Positions 27,584-35,739 of a DNA stretch of 64,000 nt are shown here, piece after piece. The stretch lies in assembly GCF_001890765.1 (NCBI RefSeq), contig NZ_KV878783.1, positions 4,058,771-4,122,770 on the forward strand, written 5' to 3'. Every line of letters starts with the position of its first letter. Position 1 is the stretch's first letter. The DNA comes from Spirulina major PCC 6313. Lineage in GTDB: Bacteria; Cyanobacteriota; Cyanobacteriia; Cyanobacteriales; Spirulinaceae. A model generated the notes under the pieces. That model saw nothing but the letters and a program-made list of their open reading frames with translations. It made no database searches and was not told the origin of the DNA. A program made the translations under genes and the position numbers.

Positions 27584-29296
27584 ATGAAATTTGCAAAATT
27601 CCTAATTGGACTCTGTTTAGGCTTAGTTTTGATTCTGGTTCCCGTCAGTCAATTTCCCGCCTCGCCCCTTGCACCGCTGCAAGATTTAGCGGTGCAGTTG
27701 GACGGTCGGAAAAAGCCGTTAGATACGGTGGCGCGGGAAACAGTGCAGCAGATCCACGGTCGTACCACCTACACCGCCACCAATGGGGAACGGTTGGACG
27801 GACTCCAGGCCTATCTCGCGTTGTTGTTTAACGATCGCGACTGGAACCAAGAGCCGTTTATTCTGTTCAACTATCGCCCGTTAAAAGCAGAAGTGGGGCT
27901 AGATCCGGAGCAAAAGTATTTCACCTTTGGGGAGTTGATGCGATCGCGCCTCGGCGGCATCGTCTCCACCGCTCACCAACACCAAGCCCAAGACCAAGAC
28001 CTGAGCCGCGCTGAACGGGAAGCCCTGCGCCTCGAAGACCGCCTCACCCTGTTGATCGGCACGGTGAGCAGCCAAGACTTGCCCCTCGTCCCCCATCCCA
28101 GCGATCGCCACGGTGCATGGGTCGGCATTGCCGACACCGCGACCCTCTATCCTGACAGCACAGCGGAACGAATCACGAGCCTCTACCAATCCCTGCGCCG
28201 CAGTTATCGCCAACACACCGACGATCTCGCCAGCCAAGCCCAAACCCTCCACGACACCCTCGCCGACCTCAGCCCGACGGTGTACCCCGACACTGTCCCC
28301 CTCGAACGGGAAACCCGCTTTTATCGCCTCCACCCCTTCGCCAAAGCTTGGCGACTCTATGCGATCGCCTTCGTCACGATGTTGCTCGTCGTCCTCACGG
28401 GGAAACAGGAATGGGATCAAGGGGCGATCGGGCTGTTCGTGGCGGGGTTAGGGATTCACGGCTACGGCTTTGTGGAACGGATGCAGATCGCCGGTCGTCC
28501 CCCCGTGACGAATATGTATGAATCGGTGATTTGGGTCAGTTTTGGGGTGGCAGCGATCGCGCTTCTGTTTGAACTCCGCCACCGCGCCCGCTACTACCTC
28601 CTCGCCGCAGCCCCCCTCTCCATCGTCTGCCTCCTCCTCGCCGACAGCCTCCCCGCCGTCCTCGACCCCAGCATCCGCCCCCTCGTCCCCGTCCTGCGCG
28701 ATAACTTTTGGCTCGCGGTTCATGTCCCGACGATCACCCTGAGTTACGCCAGTTTCGCCCTGGCCTTGGGGTTAGGCCATATCCTGCTGGGGTTCTATCT
28801 CTTCGCCCCCCAATCCCCCCGCATCGCCCAACTCAGCAAATGGAATTACGGTGTGCTGCAAGTGGGTGTGTTATTGCTCACGACGGGGATTATTCTCGGT
28901 GGCATCTGGGCGCATTTCTCCTGGGGACGCTTTTGGGGGTGGGACCCGAAAGAAACCTGGGCCTTGATTGCGTTGATGTGTTACGTTGTCCCGCTCCACG
29001 GTCGTCTCATGGGGTGGCTCGGTTCCTTTGGGTTGGCTGTAACGAGTGTGGTGGGGTTCAATGCGGTGTTGATGGCCTGGTATGGCGTTAACTTTGTCCT
29101 TGGAACCGGGTTGCATAGTTATGGATTCGCCACCGGGGGATCGCAGTGGATTGTCGCGGGTCTGGTGGGGATGGATTTGCTCTTGGTGGCGATCGCAGCC
29201 GCTCGTTACAAACTCCGCCCGACCCCCGTCCCCACCCCCACCACCGACCCCCATGTCGTGGTGACGAAACCGGATGTTCCCGTCAAACAGTCCTAA
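27584..29296 (+). CDS. ccsA: CcsA/ResC-like cytochrome c synthetase subunit with long N-terminal region
   Basis: The C-terminal 320 residues hold eight or so helices with the family heme loop WGRFWGWDPKETWALIALMCY and flanking His residues (AVHVPTITLSY, VPLHGRLMG, GTGLHSYGFA). The N-terminal 240 residues form a signal-anchor plus an extracytoplasmic domain containing LQDLAVQLDGRKKPLDTVARE. That domain is typical of CcsA proteins from Bacteroidetes and planctomycetes, not of the 330-residue cyanobacterial CcsA. This suggests transfer or a second, specialised System II. Together with the ResB-like gene it would attach heme to exported apocytochromes, the likely clients being the multiheme proteins encoded at 32.4-34.7 kb. 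ATG 27584 begins the signal-anchor. Confidence 0.86.
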   Translation: MKFAKFLIGLCLGLVLILVPVSQFPASPLAPLQDLAVQLDGRKKPLDTVARETVQQIHGRTTYTATNGERLDGLQAYLALLFNDRDWNQEPFILFNYRPLKAEVGLDPEQKYFTFGELMRSRLGGIVSTAHQHQAQDQDLSRAEREALRLEDRLTLLIGTVSSQDLPLVPHPSDRHGAWVGIADTATLYPDSTAERITSLYQSLRRSYRQHTDDLASQAQTLHDTLADLSPTVYPDTVPLERETRFYRLHPFAKAWRLYAIAFVTMLLVVLTGKQEWDQGAIGLFVAGLGIHGYGFVERMQIAGRPPVTNMYESVIWVSFGVAAIALLFELRHRARYYLLAAAPLSIVCLLLADSLPAVLDPSIRPLVPVLRDNFWLAVHVPTITLSYASFALALGLGHILLGFYLFAPQSPRIAQLSKWNYGVLQVGVLLLTTGIILGGIWAHFSWGRFWGWDPKETWALIALMCYVVPLHGRLMGWLGSFGLAVTSVVGFNAVLMAWYGVNFVLGTGLHSYGFATGGSQWIVAGLVGMDLLLVAIAAARYKLRPTPVPTPTTDPHVVVTKPDVPVKQS

Positions 29297-29354
29297 CCCC
29301 CCCATCCCTCTACACTCAGTCTCTATAGTTTCAAAATAGTTTCAAAACACCATC

Positions 29355-29822
29355 ATGGAACGTCGTCAATTTTTAAGCTGGGTCAGCGTTGGGATGCTTG
29401 CTAGTTCCCTGCCGATGGTCTTAGCCGCCTGCGGGACTGAAACCACCGCCGACGAACCCAGCCCCGAAGCCTCACCCCCCGAACCCGACATCGACACCAC
29501 CCCACGGGAGGACGGGTTTCAAGCCCTCGCCACCATCGAACAGGTCAACGCTGAACCCGTGGTGGATAAAACCAATACCGCCGCCTATGTGATGATTTTT
29601 CGGCATCCGGATACCGCTGATCTCGTCGCCCTCAATCCCATGTGTACCCATCAGGGCTGCACCGTCAAGCTCGACCCCGACGCGAAAAATTTACCCTGTC
29701 CCTGCCATGGTTCCGTCTTTGCCCTGGATGGGTCTGTGACCACTGGGCCGGCGGAAAAACCGTTACCCGTCTTTGAAGTGAAAGAAGAAGATGGCTTAGT
29801 TTTGGTTAAGGTCAGTGCTTAG
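29355..29822 (+). CDS. Rieske 2Fe-2S lipoprotein
   Basis: The 155-residue protein starts MERRQFLSWVSVGM, a Tat-like RR motif, and has a lipobox LAAC with Cys26. An acidic Pro-rich linker follows (30-55). The Rieske ligands are C97/H99 in CTHQGC and C115/H118 in CPCHGS, with C102 and C117 able to form the disulfide of high-potential Rieske proteins. It is therefore predicted to be a membrane-tethered electron carrier on the outer face of a membrane, distinct from b6f PetC, which has an uncleaved transmembrane anchor. It lies 58 bp after ccsA; the spacer has TAGTTTCAAAA twice in tandem (29326-29347). Confidence 0.88.
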   Translation: MERRQFLSWVSVGMLASSLPMVLAACGTETTADEPSPEASPPEPDIDTTPREDGFQALATIEQVNAEPVVDKTNTAAYVMIFRHPDTADLVALNPMCTHQGCTVKLDPDAKNLPCPCHGSVFALDGSVTTGPAEKPLPVFEVKEEDGLVLVKVSA

Positions 29823-29862
29823 TTTGCTCCAGCTTGCTCAGAAATCATCACCTACAGATCAG

Positions 29863-29901
29863 AAGCCCCTCGCCTTGTGGGAGAGGGGTTTGGGGTGAGG
29901 G
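29863..29901 (-). repeat. Dispersed intergenic repeat, family B
   Basis: GAAGCCCCTCGCC...GAGAGGGGTTTGGGGTGAGGG is the reverse-complement form of the repeat at 4413-4453. It lies in the 245-bp spacer between the Rieske and pentapeptide-repeat genes, which holds nothing else that I recognise. Confidence 0.6.
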
Positions 29902-30067
29902 TAATGAGTGAACAAGCTGTAGTGCAGGATGACACAATTTAGGGGTTTTTTTGCCGGTGATCTGTTTCGGTAGCGTTAAGATTGGCGGTAATATTCTTCA
30001 TGTTAATCTGGAGTGATTCCACACCGGAACCATTCATCGCATCTCTTGTTTCAATCTTTGAATCGCT

Positions 30068-31003
30068 ATGACATTATTCACGCCCGACGACGTTTTAGAG
30101 CGAATTAAAACCGGTCAATCCCTCCAAAAAGCAGAGCTAAGTCACCTCGATTTATCCGGCTGTACGATTACAGGAGGAGATTTTAATCAAGCTTATATAA
30201 AGAGTGGAAATTTTTCAGGAGCGATCGCCTACAAGACCAAATTTACCCAGACGATTCTACATTTTTCAAACTTTGATCATGCCAAGGTTTCAGAATCAGA
30301 CTTTACCGAAGCGGAATTGAATAGTGCCACTGGTAACGAAGCGGACTTTAGCAAGACTCAATGTGTCAAGAGCAAATTTTATGGCGCGAAGCTCAGTGAT
30401 TTAAATGCCCAAGGGGCAAATTTTCAGCAGGCCGATTTTCGCGACAGTGCGGCCCCCCGTGGAAATTTCACCCACGCAATCGGCGATCGCGCCCATTTCG
30501 GCAATGCCCGGATGACCGCAGCCATTTTTCATCACAGTTCCTTTTGTCGGGCGCAGTTTATCAAAGCGCAACTCGAAGAAACCCAATGGCATCACGCCAC
30601 CTTAGAACGAGCCAATTTTCAAGAGTCTCGGCTCCGGGGGGCTGAGTTTCTCAATGCCCAATTAATTCAAGCTAACTTTGGCCATACCCATGTCCAAAAC
30701 GTGAACTTTAACGGTGCGGAATTACTCGAAGCGGACTTTAACCACAGTACGTTGATGAATGTGAATTTTTCCGATGCGGCACTCTATGAGGTGGATTTTG
30801 AGGGGGCGCATTTTTGTCAGGTGAATCTAGAAAATGCAAATTTGGAAAATGCAAATTTGGAAAATACGGTGTGGCAAGATGCGATCGATGTGGATTTTTC
30901 CACCTGCCATGTGGCTGGGGCAACGTTTACCGATGCGCAAGGGCTGACGGCGGCCCAAAAACAATGGCTGCGGGATCAGGGAGCGACGAATGTACCGCGT
31001 TAA
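30068..31003 (+). CDS. Pentapeptide-repeat protein
   Basis: The 311-residue soluble protein has a short N-terminal DVLERIKTGQSLQKAEL segment and then about 45 A(N/D)LXX-type pentapeptides from residue 24 to 290, which would build a right-handed square beta-helix. No other domain, signal peptide or catalytic motif is seen. The family includes scaffolds and DNA-mimics, and the function here is unknown. A pentapeptide unit is duplicated at DNA level: AAAATGCAAATTTGG occurs twice in tandem at 30831-30860. The gene follows the Rieske gene on the same strand and converges on the thioredoxin operon. Confidence 0.9.
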   Translation: MTLFTPDDVLERIKTGQSLQKAELSHLDLSGCTITGGDFNQAYIKSGNFSGAIAYKTKFTQTILHFSNFDHAKVSESDFTEAELNSATGNEADFSKTQCVKSKFYGAKLSDLNAQGANFQQADFRDSAAPRGNFTHAIGDRAHFGNARMTAAIFHHSSFCRAQFIKAQLEETQWHHATLERANFQESRLRGAEFLNAQLIQANFGHTHVQNVNFNGAELLEADFNHSTLMNVNFSDAALYEVDFEGAHFCQVNLENANLENANLENTVWQDAIDVDFSTCHVAGATFTDAQGLTAAQKQWLRDQGATNVPR

Positions 31004-31028
31004 TTTTCAAGTCTAGAGCGAGACTTTT

Positions 31029-31472
31029 TCAAGCCGGGGGCAATAATTGCTCAAATAGATCGGTGAGGACGGGTTTCGGGACGGCTCCAACGAGATAGCG
31101 TTGAACGCGATGATCCGCACTGAGGGCGGTGAGTTGGGGCACGCCGGTGACCTGGTGGGTTTCCACGAGGTCGATCCATTGGGGGTCGTCGATGTTGAGC
31201 ATGACGATGTTGATGCGATCGCCGTACTCCGCCGCGAGCGATCGCATCGTTTTCGCCAACCCTTGGCAGGTTCCGCACCAATCCGCGTAGAACTCAATCA
31301 CCGTCGGCTTGCCATTCTCCATCGCCACAGCGTAGGGAGTCGCCTCCTGAGCCGAGGCTCGCAATGCTGCTAATCCGGTCAGGGATGATGCTGTCGCTGG
31401 CCCAGTGCTGAACCAACAGAGCAGGATTAAACCCACGGTTCCCAGGATTGACCCCATTTTTTGCTTCATCAT
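31029..31472 (-). CDS. Membrane-anchored thioredoxin (TxlA/HCF164-like)
   Basis: The 147-residue protein has an N-terminal signal-anchor (KMGSILGTVGLILLCWFS) and a thioredoxin fold with redox motif WCGTCQ and the cis-Pro segment TGVPQL. Such lumen-facing thioredoxins (HCF164/TxlA, ResA) keep CxxCH cysteines of apocytochromes reduced for heme attachment by System II. The ATG at 31472 follows AGGACGA, a fair Shine-Dalgarno, while an ATG at 31496 would add eight residues. It starts about 30 bp after the cytochrome b stop, so the two are co-transcribed. In this neighbourhood of multiheme cytochromes and a ResB/CcsA pair, a role in cytochrome maturation is the natural inference. Confidence 0.85.
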   Translation of the reverse strand: MMKQKMGSILGTVGLILLCWFSTGPATASSLTGLAALRASAQEATPYAVAMENGKPTVIEFYADWCGTCQGLAKTMRSLAAEYGDRINIVMLNIDDPQWIDLVETHQVTGVPQLTALSADHRVQRYLVGAVPKPVLTDLFEQLLPPA

Positions 31473-31501
31473 TCGTCCTATCGTGCTCGTGATCATGGCG
31501 C

Positions 31502-32107
31502 TTATCGGAAGTAATAGGCCAAGAAAATATGACCCACTAACATTACTAAAAAGATACTCACCAGAATAATATGAGTCGCCAACCAGAGCGATCGCAAATT
31601 CCGAATTAACGGCCCTTTATAGAGGGTTGCGATCGCATCAGGGCCATCTGCCGTTTGCCAGCCAAAATAACGGCGGGGCGATTCTAAAATTCCCGTTTCC
31701 GCCACGATTCCAATCAAGGCTGAGAGGGTCACGCCAAAAAAGACCCAGAGGAAAATCGCGTTATAGTTCAACCCTTGCACCCCCACGGTATGCACCAGCG
31801 TTGAAGCCAACACCGCCACACCGAGAATAATATGCAGTGTTCGCCACAACATCATCGAGCCGGGAAGCGTGATTTTAATCGGCCAGCCCCGGCCGCGTTT
31901 GCGGGCCGTGAAGGCCATTTCAATCACCACAAACAGTAGGGAAATATAGCCGGTGATCTGTTTATATATCTCCCCTTGCAACAGGGCGTGAATATCAAAA
32001 TAGTCTTCGCGCAAAATGTCAATATATTGCGGACTAAACACAAACGGCAGCAATAAAACCGCAGTGATGAGCGTTAAAACAATTAATTTGGCAAAATTAA
32101 GCTTCAT
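31502..32107 (-). CDS. Diheme b-type cytochrome, four-helix membrane protein
   Basis: The 201-residue protein has about five hydrophobic helices. Two His pairs with identical spacing, H92/H106 and H179/H193, fit the H-X13-H pattern by which cytochrome b/b6 and b561 proteins hold two stacked hemes between two helices. The start MKLNFAKL at 32107 is directly before helix 1; the open frame to 32212 runs through a hairpin and is not likely. It probably exchanges electrons between quinol in the membrane and the neighbouring periplasmic or lumenal multiheme cytochromes. I cannot place it in a named subfamily with certainty; DUF4405/b561-like is the closest idea. Confidence 0.8.
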   Translation of the reverse strand: MKLNFAKLIVLTLITAVLLLPFVFSPQYIDILREDYFDIHALLQGEIYKQITGYISLLFVVIEMAFTARKRGRGWPIKITLPGSMMLWRTLHIILGVAVLASTLVHTVGVQGLNYNAIFLWVFFGVTLSALIGIVAETGILESPRRYFGWQTADGPDAIATLYKGPLIRNLRSLWLATHIILVSIFLVMLVGHIFLAYYFR

Positions 32108-32172
32108 GATTTTGGTTGAAAATGCCCTCGGTGTAGCAATTCTCAATGAATGAGGAGTCCACAATTCTTGCC

Positions 32173-32196
32173 GACAAGGGGCAAAAGCCCCTTGTC
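32173..32196. terminator. Strong hairpin upstream of the cytochrome b gene
   Basis: GACAAGGGGC and GCCCCTTGTC pair perfectly around an AAAA loop. The stem is similar to the terminator at 20721-20743 but lacks a T-run, so it could be a processing site or attenuator between the DUF3365 and cytochrome b genes. Confidence 0.45.
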
Positions 32197-32221
32197 TAAG
32201 CTTGATCAGCATCTAAACTGC

Positions 32222-32318
32222 ATATAGCGGTTTTCATAAAATTGCGGTATAAAGATCCCCCTCAATCCCCCTTAACAAGGGGGAAGTAGCGTTCTCATCT
32301 TTTCGCAATCCGCTATAT
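32222..32318. repeat. Small MITE-like element with ATATAGCGG ends
   Basis: ATATAGCGG (32222-32230) and CCGCTATAT (32310-32318) bound a 97-bp segment containing a family A core (GATCCCCCTCAATCCCCCTTAACAAGG). It fills much of the 346-bp gap (32108-32453) between the cytochrome b and DUF3365 genes; the rest of the gap shows no gene. Confidence 0.5.
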
Positions 32319-32453
32319 CAATTACCCTGAAGCCCTTGCTGCAAGCAGATCGCCTTAGCGAGTTAAATGCCGATTAGCGTATTTATCATACAGAACGCGA
32401 TCGCAAAGAAGAGGAAGCATGATGCCTCCTCTTGTAATCTAATCAATCTGAAA

Positions 32454-33122
32454 TTACGATTCTTCGAGGGGAATATTGATCATCACGCCGCCCATCACAT
32501 CGCCCATTTCAAACACTTTGTCGGGATAGCGTTCGAGGTGAATGGGGTGGGTATTGTGACAGGTGACGCAGGCTTCAGCAACAGCAACATCTGGATAGAG
32601 AGCCGAGAAATACTGTTGACCCGCGATTTCTTGATAGCCTTTGTAGGGTTCACCGGTTTCATTGACAGAATCCATCGCCTCTTTTTCAAAGTCGTTTTTC
32701 GGCGCTTGGTTGTCGTTGATGTTCCAGGTTGAAATCAGACCATAGGTGAAGCTGCCATCGCCTTTTTCGGCGGCAATTTCAGACCCTAAGCGGAACATTT
32801 GGGCCGGGAGGGGAATCCCGTCGGCGGTTTGCCAACCTTCGGTGGCTTCGACGGTTAACACACCTTTTTCGTTGTCTTTGCCTTCGAGCACTTCAGAACG
32901 GTTGACCACATGCCGGGTGTAGGCGGTGCGATCGGCTTCGAGGACGGTATGAATATAGTCCGTGACCATTTCGGGGGGTATGCTTGCGGAGGGTTCGGAT
33001 TCTGACGCACCACCGCCACTGCTACAGGCCACCGCCGTGATACACACAGCAGCAATCAAGGCGTAAAGGGTGAATACTTTTAAGCGAATCCGTTGTTTCC
33101 AATAGTTGATGAATTTGAGCAT
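32454..33122 (-). CDS. DUF3365 / Tll0287-like heme lipoprotein
   Basis: The 222-residue protein begins with a signal sequence ending in the lipobox ITAVACSS, so it is a probable lipoprotein. It ends in the Tll0287-like (DUF3365) domain with one c-type heme motif CVTCH near residue 190, followed by NTHPIHLERYP. Tll0287 of a thermophilic cyanobacterium has a PAS-like fold with one heme and is thought to sense or relay redox state. The gene is 65 bp after the hexaheme cytochrome gene on the same strand, so it is probably a member of the same operon. ATG 33122 was chosen because it precedes the signal sequence. Confidence 0.87.
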   Translation of the reverse strand: MLKFINYWKQRIRLKVFTLYALIAAVCITAVACSSGGGASESEPSASIPPEMVTDYIHTVLEADRTAYTRHVVNRSEVLEGKDNEKGVLTVEATEGWQTADGIPLPAQMFRLGSEIAAEKGDGSFTYGLISTWNINDNQAPKNDFEKEAMDSVNETGEPYKGYQEIAGQQYFSALYPDVAVAEACVTCHNTHPIHLERYPDKVFEMGDVMGGVMINIPLEES

Positions 33123-33187
33123 CGGTGTGATTTCTCCTCTGGTGGATATGAGTGGATATGAATCGAGAGAACCGCGAATGATCGGTG

Positions 33188-34006
33188 TCACTCTTGGGGT
33201 GTTTCAGGGGTGTTTTGACTGGAACGCTGTTGCTCAAAGGCCCGAATTAACTCGAAGGTTTCCATTGCTTGAGTGGGCCGTTGATTAAAGTTGGCTTCGA
33301 CAAGATCATCGTCAAAGATGCTGTTGTAGGAATGTTCAAGACCATGACAATTCATACAGACATCGCTCACCATGCGATCGCGAGGCAACAGCGTGTAGGT
33401 GTTGTTGTGGTTAACGAACACCGTGTCGGTTTCCCCTAGGGTTTGCCGGGGCAGGTGACAAGTTGCACAGGTCACGGCGCTACTGTCCGGACGGGGTAAC
33501 TCCCCAGCAGAGCTAAATAGGGTGGCGTGGGGTGAATTTTTGTAGTTGTTGGAATGGGTGTCGTTGTGACAGGTGAGGCAGGCATCCACGGCGGCGGGGC
33601 GGGTTTGCAGGGCGTGGACATCGTGGCAGGTGTTGCAGTTGAGGGGGCGATCGCTCGCCTCCGCGTGCATAGGAAGCCTCGCCAGTGCCGGAGTCAGGGG
33701 GGATAAGCCTTCCTGGAGCCGAATCCCATGCTTACCGAGTAAAAAAGTCTCGGTTTCCGGCTCATGACAGCTTTGGCAGCTTTCATAGCCGGGTGCTGGG
33801 ACAAACTCTTGAGTCTCCTCGTTTTGATGACAACTCGAACAGTTCACATCGGCGAGGGCGTGGGTGCTGTCTTGCCATTGGGTGGTGATTTCATCGAGTT
33901 GGGCTTGGGTGATGGGGGAGGCGATCGCGATCGGGGTGAGGGGTGCGATCGCACTCAGCCCCAACCACAGCATTACCCCACAAAACAGCACACGCATCAG
34001 CTTCAT
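33188..34006 (-). CDS. Hexaheme c-type cytochrome
   Basis: The 272-residue exported protein has a signal peptide (VLFCGVMLWLGLSAIAPLTPIAIA) and six CxxCH sites, with His at 60, 81, 128, 147, 184 and 221. Extra His residues such as H93 (GKHG), H131 (CHDVH) and H160 could be distal ligands, giving bis-His low-potential hemes. No catalytic motif of NrfA (CxxCK) is present. It overlaps the upstream pentaheme gene by ATGA (34003-34006), a sign of translational coupling. It is probably an electron carrier in the lumen or periplasm. Confidence 0.9.
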   Translation of the reverse strand: MKLMRVLFCGVMLWLGLSAIAPLTPIAIASPITQAQLDEITTQWQDSTHALADVNCSSCHQNEETQEFVPAPGYESCQSCHEPETETFLLGKHGIRLQEGLSPLTPALARLPMHAEASDRPLNCNTCHDVHALQTRPAAVDACLTCHNDTHSNNYKNSPHATLFSSAGELPRPDSSAVTCATCHLPRQTLGETDTVFVNHNNTYTLLPRDRMVSDVCMNCHGLEHSYNSIFDDDLVEANFNQRPTQAMETFELIRAFEQQRSSQNTPETPQE

Positions 34007-34650
34007 GCCCCACCCCCCAAAAACTCCCGGTCTAGATCCGGTGTCGGGGCGCGATCGAGCGTAACCTCCACCTCTAATTCCGGCACTTCTGGCGTAGGCA
34101 GCATGAACGGTTGATCTAGATTTTGCGTTAAAAATGCCGTGGAAATTGAGCGATGGTCGTGGAAATTATGACAGCCCGCCGTCCAACAGCCATCGGGTGT
34201 AAACCCATCATGACTAGCGAGATCCCCCTGAATAATCCCCTCATGACACGCCATACAGAGATCCGGATGGAGATGCACCCCGCGCCCAAACATTTGGACA
34301 TGTTCGTTATGGCACGCCGTACAAGTGAGCACATCAATGTCTTCAAGGAGAACCGCCCAACGGGGATCACGAAATTTCTTCACCCCATGCACATCTGCGG
34401 CCAATTCCGCCTCATGGCAACGATTGCAATTGTCATTGCTCACCGGCTTAAATCCTTCATGACAAGAGCTACAGGACGCTTCAAAAAGATGGTGTCCTTC
34501 CGATGTTTGTCCGGGTAGAAAAATCTGTTTTTGATCCATTGCAAAGGCTGCACCAAACCAAATCACAAACCCCACAATCAGTAAAATAATTGCAGTTCTT
34601 GTCTTCAGGAAAGATTGGATTGAGAAGTGCTGTTTCAACCAAGAAATCAT
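34003..34650 (-). CDS. Membrane-anchored pentaheme c-type cytochrome with one CX4CH site
   Basis: The 215-residue protein has an uncleaved-looking N-terminal helix (AIILLIVGFVIWFGAAFA) like NapC/NrfH-type anchors. Heme motifs are at C60-H64, C75-H79, C110-H114 and C132-H136, all CxxCH. A fifth, C155-WTAG-C160-H161, has four residues between the cysteines. CX4CH sites occur in some cytochrome c3-type proteins and may need suitable maturation factors. The C-terminus is acidic and Pro-rich. It starts 10 bp after the globin gene stop and is coupled to the hexaheme gene. I infer a quinol-to-cytochrome electron relay; the family name is not certain. Confidence 0.87.
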   Translation of the reverse strand: MISWLKQHFSIQSFLKTRTAIILLIVGFVIWFGAAFAMDQKQIFLPGQTSEGHHLFEASCSSCHEGFKPVSNDNCNRCHEAELAADVHGVKKFRDPRWAVLLEDIDVLTCTACHNEHVQMFGRGVHLHPDLCMACHEGIIQGDLASHDGFTPDGCWTAGCHNFHDHRSISTAFLTQNLDQPFMLPTPEVPELEVEVTLDRAPTPDLDREFLGGGA

Positions 34651-34660
34651 CGTCTTTCGA

Positions 34661-35266
34661 TTACAGCAGGAGTAACAGCAGCGTCACGATGCCACCACCC
34701 GCGATCAACCCACCAAACAGGCCCCAATTAATCCCAAACTCAGGGACTTCAAGGGGAGATACATCGGGTTCGGGGGAGGGTTCGGGGGAAGGTTCGGGGG
34801 TCGGGGCTGGGGAAGGTGACGATTCCGCCGGGGGAGGTTCAAGGGCCACTGCTGCGGCGGAATAATCCGCACCCGCGAGCATCAGTTCAGCGATCGCACC
34901 GTAGGCATCCACCCAGGCTTGCTTGACTTCAGCCGTCCAATCGTCTTGGAGATAGTCTTCAAAGGTTTTGAGGAGGGCATTCCCAACGAGGGGGTAATGT
35001 TCCGGCAAGGCTCCATATTTAACGTGACGAGCGCCGAGGCCGTGGAGTGCATCCGTGAGGGCATCGGGGTTGCGGAGGTTTTCCACCACCAACACCAGGG
35101 AGGCGAGGAGCTTTTTCTTTTGGGCGGCCATGTCGGTGCTGGAAAATAGCGGCGCAGCTTCGGGGTACATGGTCGTCAAGTTGTCATAAAAACTCGTGAC
35201 GAATGCGTCAGCATTGGGCTTTACTTTTTCAAAACTCTGCTCAAGACATTCAACTTGTAAGGACAT
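34661..35266 (-). CDS. Tail-anchored globin of bacterial haemoglobin type
   Basis: Residues 1-135 are a 3-over-3 globin resembling Vitreoscilla haemoglobin: LLASLVLVVENLRNPDAL, proximal His81 in LGARHVKYG and the following PEHYPLVGNALL. A Pro/Glu/Ser linker (143-176) leads to one C-terminal helix (NWGLFGGLIAGGGIVTLLLLLL). There is no signal peptide, so the globin domain should face the cytoplasm and be held at the membrane, an unusual design. It heads an operon with the multiheme cytochromes, which suggests O2 or NO handling or sensing beside that chain. No FAD/NAD reductase domain is fused, so it is not a flavohaemoglobin. Confidence 0.87.
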   Translation of the reverse strand: MSLQVECLEQSFEKVKPNADAFVTSFYDNLTTMYPEAAPLFSSTDMAAQKKKLLASLVLVVENLRNPDALTDALHGLGARHVKYGALPEHYPLVGNALLKTFEDYLQDDWTAEVKQAWVDAYGAIAELMLAGADYSAAAVALEPPPAESSPSPAPTPEPSPEPSPEPDVSPLEVPEFGINWGLFGGLIAGGGIVTLLLLLL

Positions 35267-35739
35267 TGGCCTATGCTTTTCTCCAAAAAATCTGCTGTTG
35301 AAAATCTATTTTTTCAGCCCTAATTGGTTATGACTAAAGCGCAAAAGTTTGTAAAACCCGTATCAAGACATTACTCAATCCCGAAACATGATGATTTCGA
35401 TCGTTGAGTTGAGACTTTCTTCGCTGAATTGACAAACAATTTTGACTGAATTTAATGATGTACAGAATAAATATCAGTTTTATTCGGTCTTATTTGTGAT
35501 CACGGCTACAAAAAAACTTTTTTGATGCAATTTTTAAAATTCAAAATGTAATGATTGCATGATGTTCAGGATCGATTCTGATTTTGATGATGCGGTGCTG
35601 GGTGTGGCGTTCCTGGTTGACTGACAAAAGTTGATCGCCCTCACCCCAACCCCATGCTCGCTGCGGATTGCCCCGTCGAACTCGGCGATCCGGTCGGCTT
35701 CATGACCGGCGTGGTATCTCTGCGGTTAACGATTCTGTC
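35267..35739. other. Promoter-bearing spacer upstream of the globin/cytochrome operon
   Basis: This 473-bp region is AT-rich from 35280 to 35600 and carries no gene. It should drive the minus-strand operon. A CRP-like TGTGA (35495-35499), six bases, then CTACA (35506-35510) is a weak candidate site (consensus TGTGA-N6-TCACA). AAAAAAACTTTTTT at 35510-35523 is a short palindrome. The right end contains a piece of repeat family B (35638-35652). Confidence 0.4.

Noticed and set aside
33188-34650. Nitrite reductase NrfA/NrfH identity for the multiheme pair
   Set aside because: No CxxCK active-site heme motif is present and the heme numbers (6 and 5) do not match NrfA (5, one CxxCK) and NrfH (4).
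34661-35266. Flavohaemoglobin
   Set aside because: The reductase domain is absent; after the globin there is only a linker and a membrane helix.
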